This document shows positions 1-11,687 of a stretch of 64,000 bases of DNA, piece after piece. A program made the translations under genes and the position numbers. The stretch comes from Ministeria vibrans ATCC 50519 (taxonomy: Eukaryota; Opisthokonta; Filasterea), in the NCBI GenBank assembly GCA_943704425.1, contig CALSCP010002411.1, forward strand, positions 21,806 to 85,805, given 5' to 3'. Below the pieces are notes generated by a model, which saw only the letters and a list, made by a program, of their open reading frames with translations, was not told the DNA's origin and searched no databases. Within the stretch, counting starts at the first letter, position 1. The number at the start of each line of letters is the position of its first letter.

Positions 1-120
1 TATGTGTGACAGTCAACAACCGCCGTCTCTGCGACAGTGTGCATGTGCCTTTTCCAGTGCTGTGCGAGCGATCTCCTTAATCGCTCTCTTACCTTTTGCC
101 GTCTTTGCTCATTCCTCCAG

Positions 121-2241
121 ATGGCTCGGAATACCTTCTCGATCTGGGCTTCTCTGCCGCCGTCATTGGAGGCCTTGTGCTTCCCATCCTGGGCGCAGTC
201 CCCGATGCCGCCATTATTATCGTTAGGTGCGAAACGAGACGCGATCAGCAGACACATAACAACACACTCACTCACTCAAACTTTCACACTCACTGCGTAG
301 TGGAATTGGCCCGGACGCCCAGACTCAATTGTCTGTTGGTATGGGCACGCTGGCTGGGTCGACCATTATGCTCCTGACTATCCCGTGGCTCGGTAGCCTG
401 CTTCTTGGACGCTGTGACTTTGACGAGAATGGTGAGGCCATCGACGAGACGAACAAAAAGGGATTTCACTGGACCGAGACGGGCGTCACCGTCCTGCCCG
501 ATGTCAAGGTATACTCGTGTGTTCCCAAATGCTTTTTCTCACACTCCTTTGTAGACGGGCGTTCTCATCATGCTTGTGACGACCATGCCTTACTTCATCG
601 TGCAGGGTGCCGACTGGCACTACGGACCCACACAACCCACAGACGTACCGCAGCCCGCGTACATCCGACAGGCTGCCCTCGCAACCATGGTCTTCTGCTT
701 CCTGGGTTTCTTCGGCTACTCCATCTACCAGGTGGTCAATGGCATCGTGGGCGAGCGCAAGGCCAAGCTGCACGCTGAGGCCAAGAAACGCGCCAACTTT
801 CAAGTGGTCCTTGCGTCAATGTACATGGAGAACCTTGTCCGCAAGCGCAAGGGCCCTCTTAGCGAGCCCCTGCTCGGTGCCGATGGCAACGACGAAGAGG
901 ACCCGGACCATCCAGGTTCAACCAAGCGCGCCACGTCTGCGGCACGCAAACTTGGCCGCGCCTGGAAGGTCACCAGCAAGGCGCCGCAGTCGGCCTCCAT
1001 CAACGACGAAGCTGCCAGCGGCGACCCTGTTCCTTCCGCTGCCGCAGTGGAGTCGCAAGCAGAAAGTGCAGAGGAGCACGAAGGTAGGCACGCTCTCCTG
1101 CATACATAGTACATGACGCTCTCTCTCTCTTTCTCCTATTGTCCCTTCCGCAGAGCCCCGCTGGAAGATCGCTTGCAAGAGTGCGGCGTATTTGGTCGTG
1201 GGCGTGGGTCTTGTGACCATCTTCAGCGACCCCATGTGCGACGTCCTCACCGCCATCACCGACACCAACAACCACTCGTACATTCCCGTACCTGCCTTCT
1301 ACGTCGTACGTCCACTTCCACTTTTCACCCTTGTTTCTTTTGTTTGCTGATTCTTATTTTTTTTTTCGTCTTCTTTCTTTTATGTTCTTTTCAAACGAAA
1401 CAACAACAAACACATACATAGTCGTAAGTGTCTCTGTGTGTATCACTATAATTATCTCTCTTTATCGTTTTCCTAATTCTTTATGTTTAGGTTCATTGTC
1501 ACTCCGCTCTGTACCTAAACCCGCCACTCTCATCTCAATGCGTCCGTACTAATCCTCTCTTTTATCTCTATTTCTCTCTCTCTCTCTCTCTCTATCGCTT
1601 TGTTTTTCTCTCTCTATCGCTTTGTTTTTCTCTCTATATCGCTTTGTTTTTCTCTCTCTATCGCTTTGCTTTTCTCTCTCTATCACTGTTTCTCTCTCTC
1701 TCTATCACTTTGTTCTTTCTTCCTCCTCCTCTCTCTCTCTATCACTGCGTTTCCAAATTCTCTATTATTTTCTTTCTTTCTCTTTTTTTCGTTTCTTAGG
1801 CAGTAATGCGTCTGAGCTCATCTCCTCACTGATTTTTGCTGCCAAAAAGAAACGGGAAAACATCTCAATGACATACGCACAGCTGTACGGAGCAGCAACG
1901 ATGAACAACACACTGTGTCTGGGAATCTTCATGGCCCTCGTCTACTTTAAGGTATGCGTGCAATTGTTTGTGCATGAATATATTTGGTTGGAGCTTAAAG
2001 GGATGTCTTAGAATCTCTATTGGGACTATAGCGCTGAAGTGTTGGTAAGAAATCGTCACACGCACATGAGATGGTACTGACTCACACGAAAAACCAGACA
2101 ATTGTGCTGTGCCAGTTCATCATTGGGTTCATCGGGTTCCGCAAGACGTACAAGACGTACCTGGGCTTCATTGTCATTGGCGTGTATCCCTTTGCTATTA
2201 TTCTCGTTGCTCTCCTTGAGAATGTCGCTGGCTGGCAGTAG
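121..2241 (+). CDS. CaCA-family cation (Na+/Ca2+-type) exchanger, 5' end outside window
   Basis: Multi-pass membrane antiporter of the Ca2+/cation superfamily, expected to export or sequester Ca2+. Exons read: 121-226, 301-508, 555-1083, 1154-1305, 1422-1423, 1491-1510, 1800-1951, 2012-2044, 2098-2241 (stop TAG). The first alpha-repeat is seen as LPILGAVPDAAIII followed by QLSVGMGTLAGSTIM. The second is seen as FIVTPLCSNASELISSL. A cytoplasmic loop of about 130 residues (RKRKGPLSEPLLG, acidic and Ser/Pro-rich) separates the halves, and the C-terminus has two or three more TM segments. The first exon starts in phase (AT completing a codon), so upstream exons lie before the window. The frame across the second alpha-repeat closes only if a 2-nt exon is used (see findings). 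The plant EF-hand type of exchanger is the closest layout I recall; no EF hand is visible in this part. Confidence 0.85.
1560..1798 (+). repeat. CT-rich minisatellite in exchanger intron
   Basis: About 240 bp made of repeats close to TCTCTCTATCGCTTTGTTTT, running up to the TTCTTAG acceptor. The same motif recurs in introns of other genes in this window (about 31.2-31.7, 38.2, 46.8 and 47.5 kb), always with the pyrimidine strand on the sense strand of the host gene. Confidence 0.8.
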
Positions 2242-2304
2242 GCCACTCACTCTTTTCTTATAATTATTATTATTATTAAACAGACCTTTTTGAGGGTTTT
2301 CACT

Positions 2305-3596
2305 TCACTTGCCCATTTCAATGATAGTCTTGACCATTTCTGGCGGTGGGTTTGCCGCAAATTCAAATGCTTCGACGCTCTTCGAGAAGGGATATCTAAA
2401 GAGCAGAGCACGTCAGTCCCCCCCTCTTAATTAATCATGCTGGCAATAGTGGCTACCTGTGCGTAATCAGGGGCTTCAGATTAATCTTGCCCGAGCCCAT
2501 GAGATTGAGAGCGCGGTCGTAAACATTGGCATAGCGAAAGACACTTGTGATGTTAACTTCCTTGCACTGGGCGGCGACCACGTCGAACGCAATGGGCGCC
2601 TGAGGCATGCCGACGAGCACAAGGGCACCGCCGGGCCGCACGTAGTCTAGCATGGTTGCACACGCCCGCTCGTTGCCCGAGCACTCAAAGACCACGTCCG
2701 CACCCCAGCCCCCTGTCATTTGCTGCACAATCTCGGGACCGTTCTGTTTGAGCGAATTGATGGGTGTGATAGGCCCCATTTTCGCCGCAAGGTCCACCTT
2801 GGTCTGTTGCACGTCGACAATCCACACGTCGGCACAACCACCGGCAATGGCCGCCAGGGCCGTCACCATACCAATGGGACCCGCCCCAATAACCACCGCA
2901 CGGTCGCCTGGCGACAGACGTGCCTTAGCTGCACTGTGCATACCCACTGCCAGTGGCTCGACAAGCGCCGCCTCCTCATACGAGATGTTCTCTGGCAACT
3001 TGTATGTATACGTAGCGGGGTGTGTGACGATGGGTCGCAGACACCCGTGCACCGGAGGGGTCGCCCAGAAACGCACGTCTGGGTCCACATTGTACATGCC
3101 AATGCGCGACGAGCGGCTGTGCGGGTTCGGAATGCCCGGCTCCATGCACACCCGATCGCCCACCTTGAGGTGCTGCACCGACGCACCCACCTCGACCACT
3201 TCGCCGCTCGCCTCGTGCCCCAAAATCATTGGGTCGCGCACCACAAAGGGCCCAATAGCGCCGTGCAGGTAGTAGTGGACGTCCGAGCCGCAAATGCCCA
3301 CCGAGGCAATCTTGATGCGCACATCAGTCGGCTGAGTTCAAACGAGACAGATTGGCTGTGGATGAACACACACAAACACACAAACACACACACACACACA
3401 CACACACACGATGCAGGGCTGCATGCCCGCCACCCCAGGGTGGTCTGTGTACCGACATGGCATCGTCGTTGACGTTAATGTCGCGCAAGGACAGTGCGAG
3501 TTTTTTCTCCAGGACCAACGCCTGTGTCGATGCCAGGCGCATTTGCACAGTGCGCAGTGATCGGGGGACCACGGTTGCAACGAGAGATCGCAACAT
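2305..3596 (-). CDS. sorbitol/polyol dehydrogenase-like zinc MDR enzyme
   Basis: NAD(P)-dependent polyol oxidation (sorbitol/xylitol dehydrogenase family, medium-chain reductase fold). Exons: 3453-3596, 2457-3331, 2305-2395, giving about 369 aa, usual for the family. Catalytic-zinc residues are visible in [13 protein letters not shown] (Cys) and [12 protein letters not shown] (His-Glu). The proton-relay/substrate region [10 protein letters not shown] and the Rossmann turn [10 protein letters not shown] are present. The structural-zinc cysteine cluster of alcohol dehydrogenases is absent, as in animal sorbitol dehydrogenases. The first 30 residues are Arg/Ser-rich without acids ([20 protein letters not shown]), so a mitochondrial presequence is likely (inference). 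Intron 1 (3332-3452) carries a CA/TG microsatellite. Confidence 0.85.
3361..3409. repeat. CA microsatellite in polyol dehydrogenase intron
   Basis: A mostly (CA)n tract inside intron 1 of the minus-strand gene; TG on the sense strand. Confidence 0.8.
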
Positions 3597-3713
3597 GATA
3601 CAGAGGATCGAGCGAGGAGTGAGAAGAAAGAAAGTGAGTGAAAATTGAAAAATTACAATTCAAAATATCAATTATCCAATAATTTAAATTGTATTCGTAC
3701 GGCGCACCAGCTC

Positions 3714-4909
3714 ATGTTGTCCCAGTGGTGTCCGAGGATCTTGCTGGGAGTCGCTCTGGCCAGCGTGGTCTCGTTGGCCGCAGCGTCGTCGTTTCCGCCT
3801 CACATTCTCTACGCCGAGCGAACGACCCTCTCCCACGCCGCCATCGAGGACGCCCACTTTCGTACACGCCGCGCCGCTGCTGCAGGCGCCGTCGTACCTC
3901 TGGAGTTCTCTTTCACCTCCTTCAATCGGTATTAAGAAAAATAATTATAATAGTCAGTCTCGCTCTCCTTTTGACCACTCCCTCCTTCCCCGTTGCACCC
4001 AGATCGTTCGCACTGCACCTCGTGCCACACGCGACACTCTTTGGCGACGCGGCACGCTTCACGGTGCACCGGGCCAACGCGTCGAGCCACATCGCGTACG
4101 ACACATCTCGCTTCTACAAAGGCCACACACTGTCGCCCGAGACGCGCCAGCCACAGGAGGGCGCCGTCGCGTACGGGCGAGTCCGTGTGGGCGGTCGCTT
4201 CGACGGTGCCGTCCATGTGGACGGTCAAATTTACTATGTTGAACCGGAAGAAGCGCAAGACACAACAACGCACCTTGTCTATCGGGCCTCCGACGTAAGT
4301 CGCGAAAGTGTCGCCAATGCACGCTGCGGTGCGGCCGATGCAGCGACCAGCGACGATACGTTCAATGCCTTTCCCCATCCTCGTCATGATGTCCTTTCGT
4401 TTGCGTCGAATCTCGAGCGTCGCGCCGTCTCATGCAACAGCAATGTTAATGCGGCCGCGTCGTACTGCTCGCTCGCGCTCGTCGCCGACGCCACCTTCTA
4501 CGCCAAGTACGGTACCGAAGCGGGCGCCATTGACAAGATGATCTCGCTGGTGCAGGGCGCCGAGGCCATCTACCAGGCGACAGCATTTGGCAATGGCGCA
4601 CCGCCTGTCGGCTTCTACGTCGTGCACGTCACCGTCTTCACCGACGCCTCCACCTCACCAGGCGACGCCATTCCCTTGGGTACCGACGTCACCACAACTC
4701 TGCAGAACTTTGCCATTTACGGCGCCTCCAACGAGTTCAACGACGTCTGTTTGGGCCATCTCTTCGTCGACCGTGACTTCTCTGGTGTCCTTGGCCTTGC
4801 GTACGTTGGCAGCACCAGCTCTCTCGGTGGCGTCTGCCAGAACCGCGCCACCCTTTCCTACGGCTCCGCCAACACCAACACGGGACTCACCGTACCAACC
4901 AACCCTTAA
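3714..4909 (+). CDS. ADAM10/17-type protein truncated before the zinc site
   Basis: Secreted or membrane metalloprotease family (reprolysin, ADAM10/TACE branch). Exons 3714-3928 and 4003-4909 give 373 aa. A signal peptide is likely at the first ATG (LLGVALASVVSLAAAS). A prodomain follows, with a cysteine-switch-like RCG and a basic NLERR site. The catalytic domain begins YCSLALVADATFYAKYG and continues through VCLGHLFVDRDFSGVLGLAYVG and GGVCQNR, which match the ADAM10/17 order closely. The protein stops at NTGLTVPTNP followed by TAA, just where the family continues into HExxHxxGHNxGxxHD. No HExGH-like codon string was found in the following 450 bp. It could be a truncated decoy, a pseudogene, or a gene with an exon I cannot see. 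Confidence 0.7.
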
Positions 4910-5332
4910 ACATTGCTATTGTGATACCCATTCCTCTCCTGTTTTTGTGTTTATTTTGTTTTGCTTTTTTTTTTTTTTTTTTTTTCTTCTTTCTCTTTGA
5001 TTGAGTCAATGAAAATAACGATGTGGGAACAAATGAGGCTTGTGCAATGGCACGATGATGTTGAGTGTGTGAAGGAGGGCGGGGACGGCAACGACTACAC
5101 CGTACCCAAATGCCCGTCTGTGACGTTTGGAGACACCCAAAGCGAGCGATGGCCTCCTCTTCGTCTGGGACAGGCTGGGGAGCCATGGCGATCAACAGGG
5201 AAGAGGAGGGGAAACAAAAATAATTGACAATTACCCATTCTACTCAATGATCAGTCTGCCGGAAGTTTACTTATTTTTCTGTCCTTTCAATATTAATTTT
5301 CTTATTCTTCAATCTTCATTCATCAAAGAAGT
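4910..5332. other. intergenic, no gene seen
   Basis: 3' flank of the ADAM-like gene with a T-rich tract near 4966-4985, then AT-rich DNA leading to the ZMYND10 start. The short open frames here have no protein character. Confidence 0.6.
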
Positions 5333-7809
5333 ATGCCTCACACAACAGTGGACCCGTTGACTCCGCTCGAGGCGGAGTCTGTTGTGCGCAGTTTAGAGAA
5401 ATTGCCCCTAACTGAAGTGGGATCGACGAGGTACTCATTCTGTTGATTTGATGGCGTCGCATGGCCTCTTTCTGTACGAGCCTCACGCCGTGTATGAGTG
5501 TGTGATTGTCTCACTGTCTGACTGTTGGTCGGTGAATTTTCTTCTCTTATCAGCTATGTTGTAAACGATTGGGATATTGGTTCGTTTTGGTGTTGTCGTG
5601 GCAACGACTCTTCAACGACTCCCCCTCTTTGTGTGTGTGTCTCACACAAGTGCATTCTCTCTTCGTTTGAAATTCCAGGTGGATTAGCCAACATGAGCGC
5701 GTCGAGCGGCTTAATATTCAGGTGTGCACAGCATTGTACGAGCGTCATCTTCGATCTGTGTCACTTAGAATCGTTCGTTTATTTTTTATATAGGCTCATG
5801 TTAACGCGCATAACAACTCCGACGAATTTGTGATGAGCTCGATTGTATCGCATGGCAAACTTGAGACTCTCGTGTATGATTTGATCGTGGCTGAGCTGTG
5901 GCGAGTGCACGTCTATCCCGAGCTGAGAAGGTGTGACTTTGCCAACGATAACACTGTCATGCCGTACATGGTTCTCTATCACGAGGTGACGCTCTGCAAT
6001 CTGCTGGAAACCATCATGTATTACGGAGAGACGTGCGCCGATGCAAGCACCGATGCACTTTTAGAGCTGTGCGACTACTGTGTGCGGCAGTGTGATGCAC
6101 TCGTGGTGCTGTGCGACAAGTCGGCCATGACCACCCATGCCGAAGAGGTGCATGCAGTCGACCCTGTCCATGCGAGGGCCTTGTGTGACGAGCCCACTGC
6201 AGAGGAGTACTTAAAAATGAGTGCCGGTGAGCAACTGGACACCCAAGCGCGTCAAATTGCGTACACCACGGCGATTGGTGCGTTGTCGCTGTTGCGCTAT
6301 CTGACCAGCCATCTCGCGAGCACGCCACTTACAGTGGCCACGCGACTTCTTCGCACCCACGATTGCATTGCCTGCCTTGTACGCGTTACTGACATACAGC
6401 CCTGGTCGTGCACCGGCTCTAATGGCAAGCTGTACAAGTACTCGGATGGTCGCTGGACTCTGGCTCCCGGTGTGGAGCGTCTAAAGCTCTGCAAACCAGA
6501 AGCCCAGGTACATATAAAAACGTATTAATTTTGTGTTGTTTCATGCATGATAATAATAATTTAATTTCCGCATATCATTAATGACTATAACTATATTATT
6601 AAGACGTATTATTGTTATAATATTTTTATAAATTATTATTGTAAACAAAAATAATAATAATTATTATTATTAATAAATAATAAAATTTAAAGAATTGTTT
6701 CGCTGCGTGTGCAATCCATATTTCTCGTCTTGAAGTCTACGGCAGAAGTATTGTGCTGCTCTTTGTGTGTTTATATAGTTTTGTTTTGACATTGAGTACA
6801 GCTCTCGATTCTCTATTTATTTTATAATTATCGTACACTAGGTCTGGTTGGCACTGGTGACGCTACTTCTAGGTGAAATTGGACAACGTACGTACATGTA
6901 CAGCTCCTACAAGAAGGATCAGGTAAGAAGTAGTATGCGCATGCCGAGGATTTTATTTATAATTAGGAAGACGTTTATACTAATCATCGAAGTCAAATAG
7001 GTCTTGCGTTTAAAAGGACACATCAATGACGTGATGCTTGATCAGTTGCCCATACTAAGTACCACATCTGATCAGCTTTAATTTGGTACTAGTGTGGGTT
7101 TGTCTTGTTAACATTGTACTCTGACACGCAGGCGACCTGCAACGGTATCTGGGCAATCTGGCGTTGATGGATCCGCCAGCACCCTCAAGTGACCTTATCA
7201 TCGAACAGCTCTCGTCTATGCGGTCCGCGCTGCTCGAGCAACACCGTGCGCACTGGGCCGACATTGCCGAACGCCAGCTTGCCCACGTCTTTCGTTTGTC
7301 CTCCGAGCAACAACAACAGCAAGCAATTAGGTGAGTATGATAATGAGATGAGACTATAATAATATTATTATTCGTACTTCAAAAGAATAATAAATTTTAT
7401 AATAATAATAATAATAAATAAATTATTACTATCATTAATTCGACGTCTTATTTATTACAATTATTCTTCATCCCACATGCACTCACTATTTATTTTTCAT
7501 ACGAATCTAATTTAATAATATTATTATAATTATTATGTTCTTCATGCAATGAATATTAATTTTTCGTGTTGTCGCTTTTGTTTGTTCTTTTCTCTGTATC
7601 ATTAATAAATGGGTTGTATTCTCTTGCGTAGCCTATCTGCCGCATATGACCTTGACGCGCTCTCTGGTCTACTTCCAAATGATCCTCGATGTTGTGTCTG
7701 TGGCGAGCCAGCCGCAAAGCGCTGCTCTCAGTGCAAACAAGTCTGGTACTGTGGTCGCGAGTGTCAAGTTGGTGACTGGCCCTCGCACAAATCTGCGTGT
7801 TGTCAATGA
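5333..7809 (+). CDS. ZMYND10: ZMYND10 homolog, axonemal dynein assembly factor
   Basis: Cytoplasmic factor that, in animals, helps preassemble inner and outer dynein arms of motile cilia. Exons: 5333-5430, 5679-5721, 5794-6507, 6842-6922, 7001-7058, 7132-7330, 7632-7809; 456 aa against about 440 in human. Conserved stretches in order: WISQHERVERLNIQAH, VYDLIVAELWRVHVYP, MVLYHEVTLCNLLETIMYY, a WLALVTLLL segment, and the phrase reading DQLPILSDLQRYLGNL across the 7058/7132 splice. A C-terminal MYND zinc finger has all expected ligands (CCVCGEP, RCSQCKQVWYC, ECQ, HKSAC). The donor at 7058 was chosen because it restores the family sequence and avoids an in-frame TAA. Introns are AT-rich with TAA/TTA microsatellites. 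Confidence 0.93.
6732..6800. repeat. dispersed repeat, copy 1 (ZMYND10 intron)
   Basis: Begins GAAGTCTACGGCAGAAGTAT and ends in TTTTGACATTGAGTA. The same two blocks flank a longer insert at 52296-52423. This suggests fragments of an interspersed element. Confidence 0.5.
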
Positions 7810-9024
7810 GTTAATAGTTATGAGTGTAAAAGAAGTGGAAGAAGAATAATAATACATGAAAAAGAAGAAGAAGAAGAATACAACCCATAAAAAGAAGAAA
7901 AGAGTAAAATGTTTCCTTCTTTTTATTCACTCATAATTCATAGTCAGTCACAACAAAGAGCGACAACGCAAACAGCTCAAACCCATTTTCCAACAACAAT
8001 TTCATGCTACAAGAGCCGAAGAGCGTCAAGACTCAAGACTCAAGAGAGAGCGGAGACAGGCTGGCTGATGAAATACTACCGATATCATTTTATTCGCTGG
8101 AGGACTCACAGGAGAAGCGTACGTTCTTTCTACGTTCTTCAACCGTACAGCGCCGTTCACCCAAAAGCACGCTTTGCTACTTGTTAGGACCGAGGCGTTC
8201 TTCCAATTATTGCAACGAGTGCAAAAAATGGCGCACGTGGCTGCTCTTGACATAGAATGAGAGTGATTTATGAGACGCTTTGTGTGTAACGCTGAATGAC
8301 TTCAAAATAAAATTGAATCAAATTGAACAAATTTCAATCAATTACTTCTCTGCATTTCGCGTGCCACATACACTCTCCCACTATCCGTATTAGGTCAATA
8401 CGCAACGGCCTTTGGTGTCAGTACAAGCGCGTCAAGGGGTAAGCATAAGCTACACAATCCGCTCTGCACTGCACTGCACTCCTCTGCCTTGCCTTCCCCT
8501 CCCTCCCTACGACGTCCACACGCTGCAGTCGGGGGGCGTCTCAACATACCACGGCCATTCCAAGTGTGCATGGCCGTCGGCTCTTGCTATCCCAGCAAAA
8601 TATTGCTCAGCAAAAGAGCGGAAGGAGACGAAAAAGAAAAAAGAGAGAAAAAAGACAATACCTGCCAAGATCGCGCGCCTCGTCTCATGGCGTTCTCTGC
8701 ACGGCATTGCACTGATGGGTGCCTGTTTGAAGCAGTGTGGTGTCGTGAAAGAGGCGCATGCTTCAACAAAGCTGTCGAAATGCTCAAAAGAAGAAAGTGA
8801 AACGAAGAGCAAAACACGTCGCACCGGAAGACACGGGAGGGTCCCGTCGCCTGGCCACCACCACCTCATAGGGGAATTGGCGTGAACAAAACTAAATGGC
8901 CTGCGAGAGGAGCAGTAGCTTATGAAGACAAAAAAAAATGCTCTGCTACACATTTTTTTTTTCTGACGGCTTATTGATTTTCGGGGGGGGGTTTTTTTTT
9001 TTTTTTTTTTTTTTTTTTGGTTCT
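7810..9024. other. gene-poor stretch
   Basis: About 1.2 kb between two 3' ends. It contains AAG-rich tracts, short unsupported open frames on both strands (for example 8004-8255 and 8412-8885), and a G9-T27 run at 8983-9018. None of the frames shows domain, codon or splice evidence, so no gene is called. Confidence 0.55.
8983..9018. repeat. poly-G/poly-T homopolymer run
   Basis: Nine G followed by 27 T, just downstream of the SP-RING gene's stop on its own strand (A-tract then C-tract). The length is prone to sequencing error. Confidence 0.9.
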
Positions 9025-9376
9025 CTATTTAGATTGCGAGAAAGGAAAGAAGGCGGGAGTTACCAGCATGGCGCCCGGCAGGGTGCGGACGAGCTTCTTG
9101 GTGAAGACGCACTCGCGGAGCTCTTCGCCGTGGCTGATGGGCTGGAAGCAGATGGGACAGGTGCCAACGCCGTCTGGATTGGCCGCAAGCCAGGTGTGCA
9201 GGTCGAACGACTGCCGATGGTCGCAGTGCGTGCCCTTGACCGGGATCTCGACAATGCGCCCCGTCGTGGGGTCCGTTAGGTCCATTCGTTCCGCTGCAAA
9301 TCACATAAACAACAGTCAGATGCGCTTCGCCCGTTCCTCTGCTCGCGCGCCCCTTACAGTTTGCATTCTCATCCAT
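9025..9376 (-). CDS. very small SP-RING (MIZ-type) zinc finger protein
   Basis: Probable E3 SUMO-ligase-type domain. Exons 9358-9376 and 9025-9293 give 95 aa. The start sits in a strong context (CCACCATGG). An SP-RING covers nearly the whole protein: DPTTGRIVEIPVKGTHCDH then QSFDLHTWL then CPICFQPI. The zinc ligands Cys-x-His and Cys-x2-Cys expected from Siz/PIAS are present. The non-ligand Cys of PIAS (QCFD) is Ser here, and the W before CPIC is not kept. PIAS and NSE2 proteins are far longer, so this is either an isolated SP-RING or the 3' part of a gene whose other exons I cannot recognise. An in-frame upstream ATG could add about 24 residues. It diverges from the NUB1-like gene by 147 bp. 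Confidence 0.75.
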
Positions 9377-9523
9377 GGTGGGCGAATCAGCCACAGCGAG
9401 CAGCACGAAAGAATAATTGTAGAAAAAATCAAAAAAATCACAATTCACAAACCGACAACGAAAAGGCGAAATGATTAGAACATTTTAATTTTTATAATAA
9501 TAAAGTTATTATTATTTTGCCCA

Positions 9524-11618
9524 ATGAGTGGATGTAGCGAGCAAACCGAACGCACCTGCGTGTCTCATGGCGACAGTGGTCCCGCGACTGTGGCGACCGA
9601 CCTGGTGAGAGATGCGCTGCGGGCGGACGGAGTGAAACTGTGGCTGCCGCCATACACTCCCGCCCAGGCCACTGCGCACACGGCGCTTGCGTCGGCCTTT
9701 GCCGAACGGCTTGCACTGGATAGGGAGGTTGTGGTGGCGGAAATCGAATCGCTGCGTCTGGTATGTGTGTGTGTGTGTGTGTGTGAGTGTGAGTGTGAGT
9801 GAGTCGTTGCTCAACCCAACGGCATAGCATGCTCTCGCGAAACTCGCCAAGCGTCGCCAGATTCAGGTGCATCTCAAGTGTGCTGGTGAAGTGACCGCCG
9901 TGGTGCCGGAGCTGACGGTGGATGCGGACGCTGTGGACGGCTACACCGCGTTGCGTTCGGCATTGGCAACGACTGTCGATCTTGCCACGCGCACGAGCAC
10001 CAGCACGAGCACGACGACGGCGGTCGAGGTGCGCCTCGTCCACGCTGGGCATCTTGTGGAGACAACGCGGTCGTTGCGCGAGCAGGGGTTCAGGACAGGA
10101 TCGCGTGTGATTGCGCTTGTGGCACGATCTGCAGATGGAGGCGGTGCGCAGCTTCACGCACGAGTGGCGCGTGTGAAACAGGCGGCCGAGCGACTGGCGC
10201 GAGGACAACCAAAGCGCTACGATGCGCTTGAGGACGAATCGACCGACGACGACGAAATGACCGAAGCGGAGCTCGAGCTGACGGACCAGCACGGACGACC
10301 GGTGCCTATTGGTCGTCGCGCCCGACGTGACCTGGTGTTGGCCATGACATTGCAAGACAAGGGGCAGCAAACGTGTCGTGACGGCAACTATGCCGAGGCA
10401 CTCTTGTATTTCCTTGAGGCCGACGAGGCCTTTGGGCGGCTGCCGGCAGAGCTTGAGCTACTGACGCTCATTGACAATGTTGGCATTCTGTACTTGGACA
10501 TTTGCATGCTCTACTTGAAAATGGAAAACCTTGAGGCGTTGCCGGACGCGCGCGAGCGTCTGTGTCGCGCGGAGATGTGTTTGACGCGCTGCTACGGGTC
10601 AGACTTGGACATGACACGGGCGCGACGCATCCACGGCGATGGTGCGGGCGAGTCGGCGCCCGAGCTCGCGCTCTTTGTGCGTCTGTATGTTTTGCGCGGC
10701 GCGCTCGACTTTCACGCCGGGGACATTGCAAGTGCCATTGCATGCTTTGACCGGGCGGCGTTACACTTGCACTCTCTTGAAGTGGACCCCGAAGCGCACG
10801 CTCAGGTGTGCGAGTCCACGGGCTGCACCAGTCGGCATGCGCGCATGGCATTGCGTGCGTGCGCCGGCAATGTAGCAGCGGCCGCATCGCATGTGCTTAC
10901 GGAGCGTGAGAAGCGGCGGGCAGGCGCCGAGGAGGCCCGCAAACAGCGACGCGAACGACGACGACGTCGACGCATAGGCGTGACAGCCAATGGCAAGCGC
11001 ACAAGTGTAGCGGTTGTGGATCGATTGGTGGCTCTTGGCTACTCGGCCGAGCTTAGTGTGGTCGCTGTACAGCAGTGTGACAACGACCTTGACGCAGCAT
11101 TACATCTGCTCAACAACGAGCCGGCCTTGCTCATTGCGGCACTCGACAACACCGACGCAGCAAAGCGTCGAACCAAGTCGAACACGGCGGAAACGAATGA
11201 CTTTGCCGACAAAGTCGTTCAGCTATGTACCATGGGATTCGAGGCGGACCATGCTCGGGCGGCGCTGATGGAAGCGCGTGGCAACGTTGAGAGCGCCGCC
11301 ACGCTGCTTGTTGATGGGTTTCAGGCGCCTTGCAACGTTGGTGCTGACGATCTTTTTCGGGAGGGCGCAGCGATCGCTGGAGGAGTAGAAGAAGACGACG
11401 AAGATGACGACGACGAAGAAGAAGACGAAGAGGATGAGGAGGGTGACGAGGAGGAACGTGCGGCACGTCGCGAGCGAGACGAGCAGATCATTCAAGAGGA
11501 GATTGTGCCTGCATTGACTGGTGATGCTGATGGACATTTAGATAGTGAGTGTGACGACGAGCGGGCGATTCTTGAGCGATATCGCGCTCTGCTTCAAGCT
11601 TCAACTCGCAATGAATAA
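9524..11618 (+). CDS. NUB1: NUB1-like UBL-UBA protein
   Basis: Likely adaptor delivering NEDD8/FAT10-type conjugates to the proteasome, by family. Exons 9524-9760 and 9828-11618; 675 aa. A ubiquitin-like region lies at about residues 90-175 (IQVHLKCAGEV to SRVIALVAR). A helical middle contains RDLVLAMTLQDKGQQ and EALLYFLEADEAF. Three UBA-like repeats follow: VCESTGCTSRHARMAL, VVDRLVALGYSAELSV and VVQLCTMGFEADHARAAL. Between UBA 1 and 2 is a basic Arg/Lys cluster (nuclear-localisation-like), and near the end is an acidic run. Human NUB1 has the same order and a similar length (about 600 aa). The intron holds a TG repeat. Confidence 0.85.
9762..9801. repeat. TG microsatellite in NUB1-like intron
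   Basis: (TG)n then GAGTG repeats immediately after the 5' splice site. Confidence 0.8.
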
Positions 11619-11687
11619 ACAAGTTTTTTTTTTTTTTGGGGTGTGTATTGTTGGTAACTGATTGACATTTGGTTAGAACATTGCGAG

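Noticed and set aside
4910..5330. Missing HELGH exon of the ADAM-like gene
   Set aside because: Scanned by eye in all plus-strand frames; no HExxH string found.
8412..8885. 157-residue open frame in the gene-poor stretch
   Set aside because: Composition is irregular, no family resemblance, equal-length frames on the other strand, and no supporting splice or start context.
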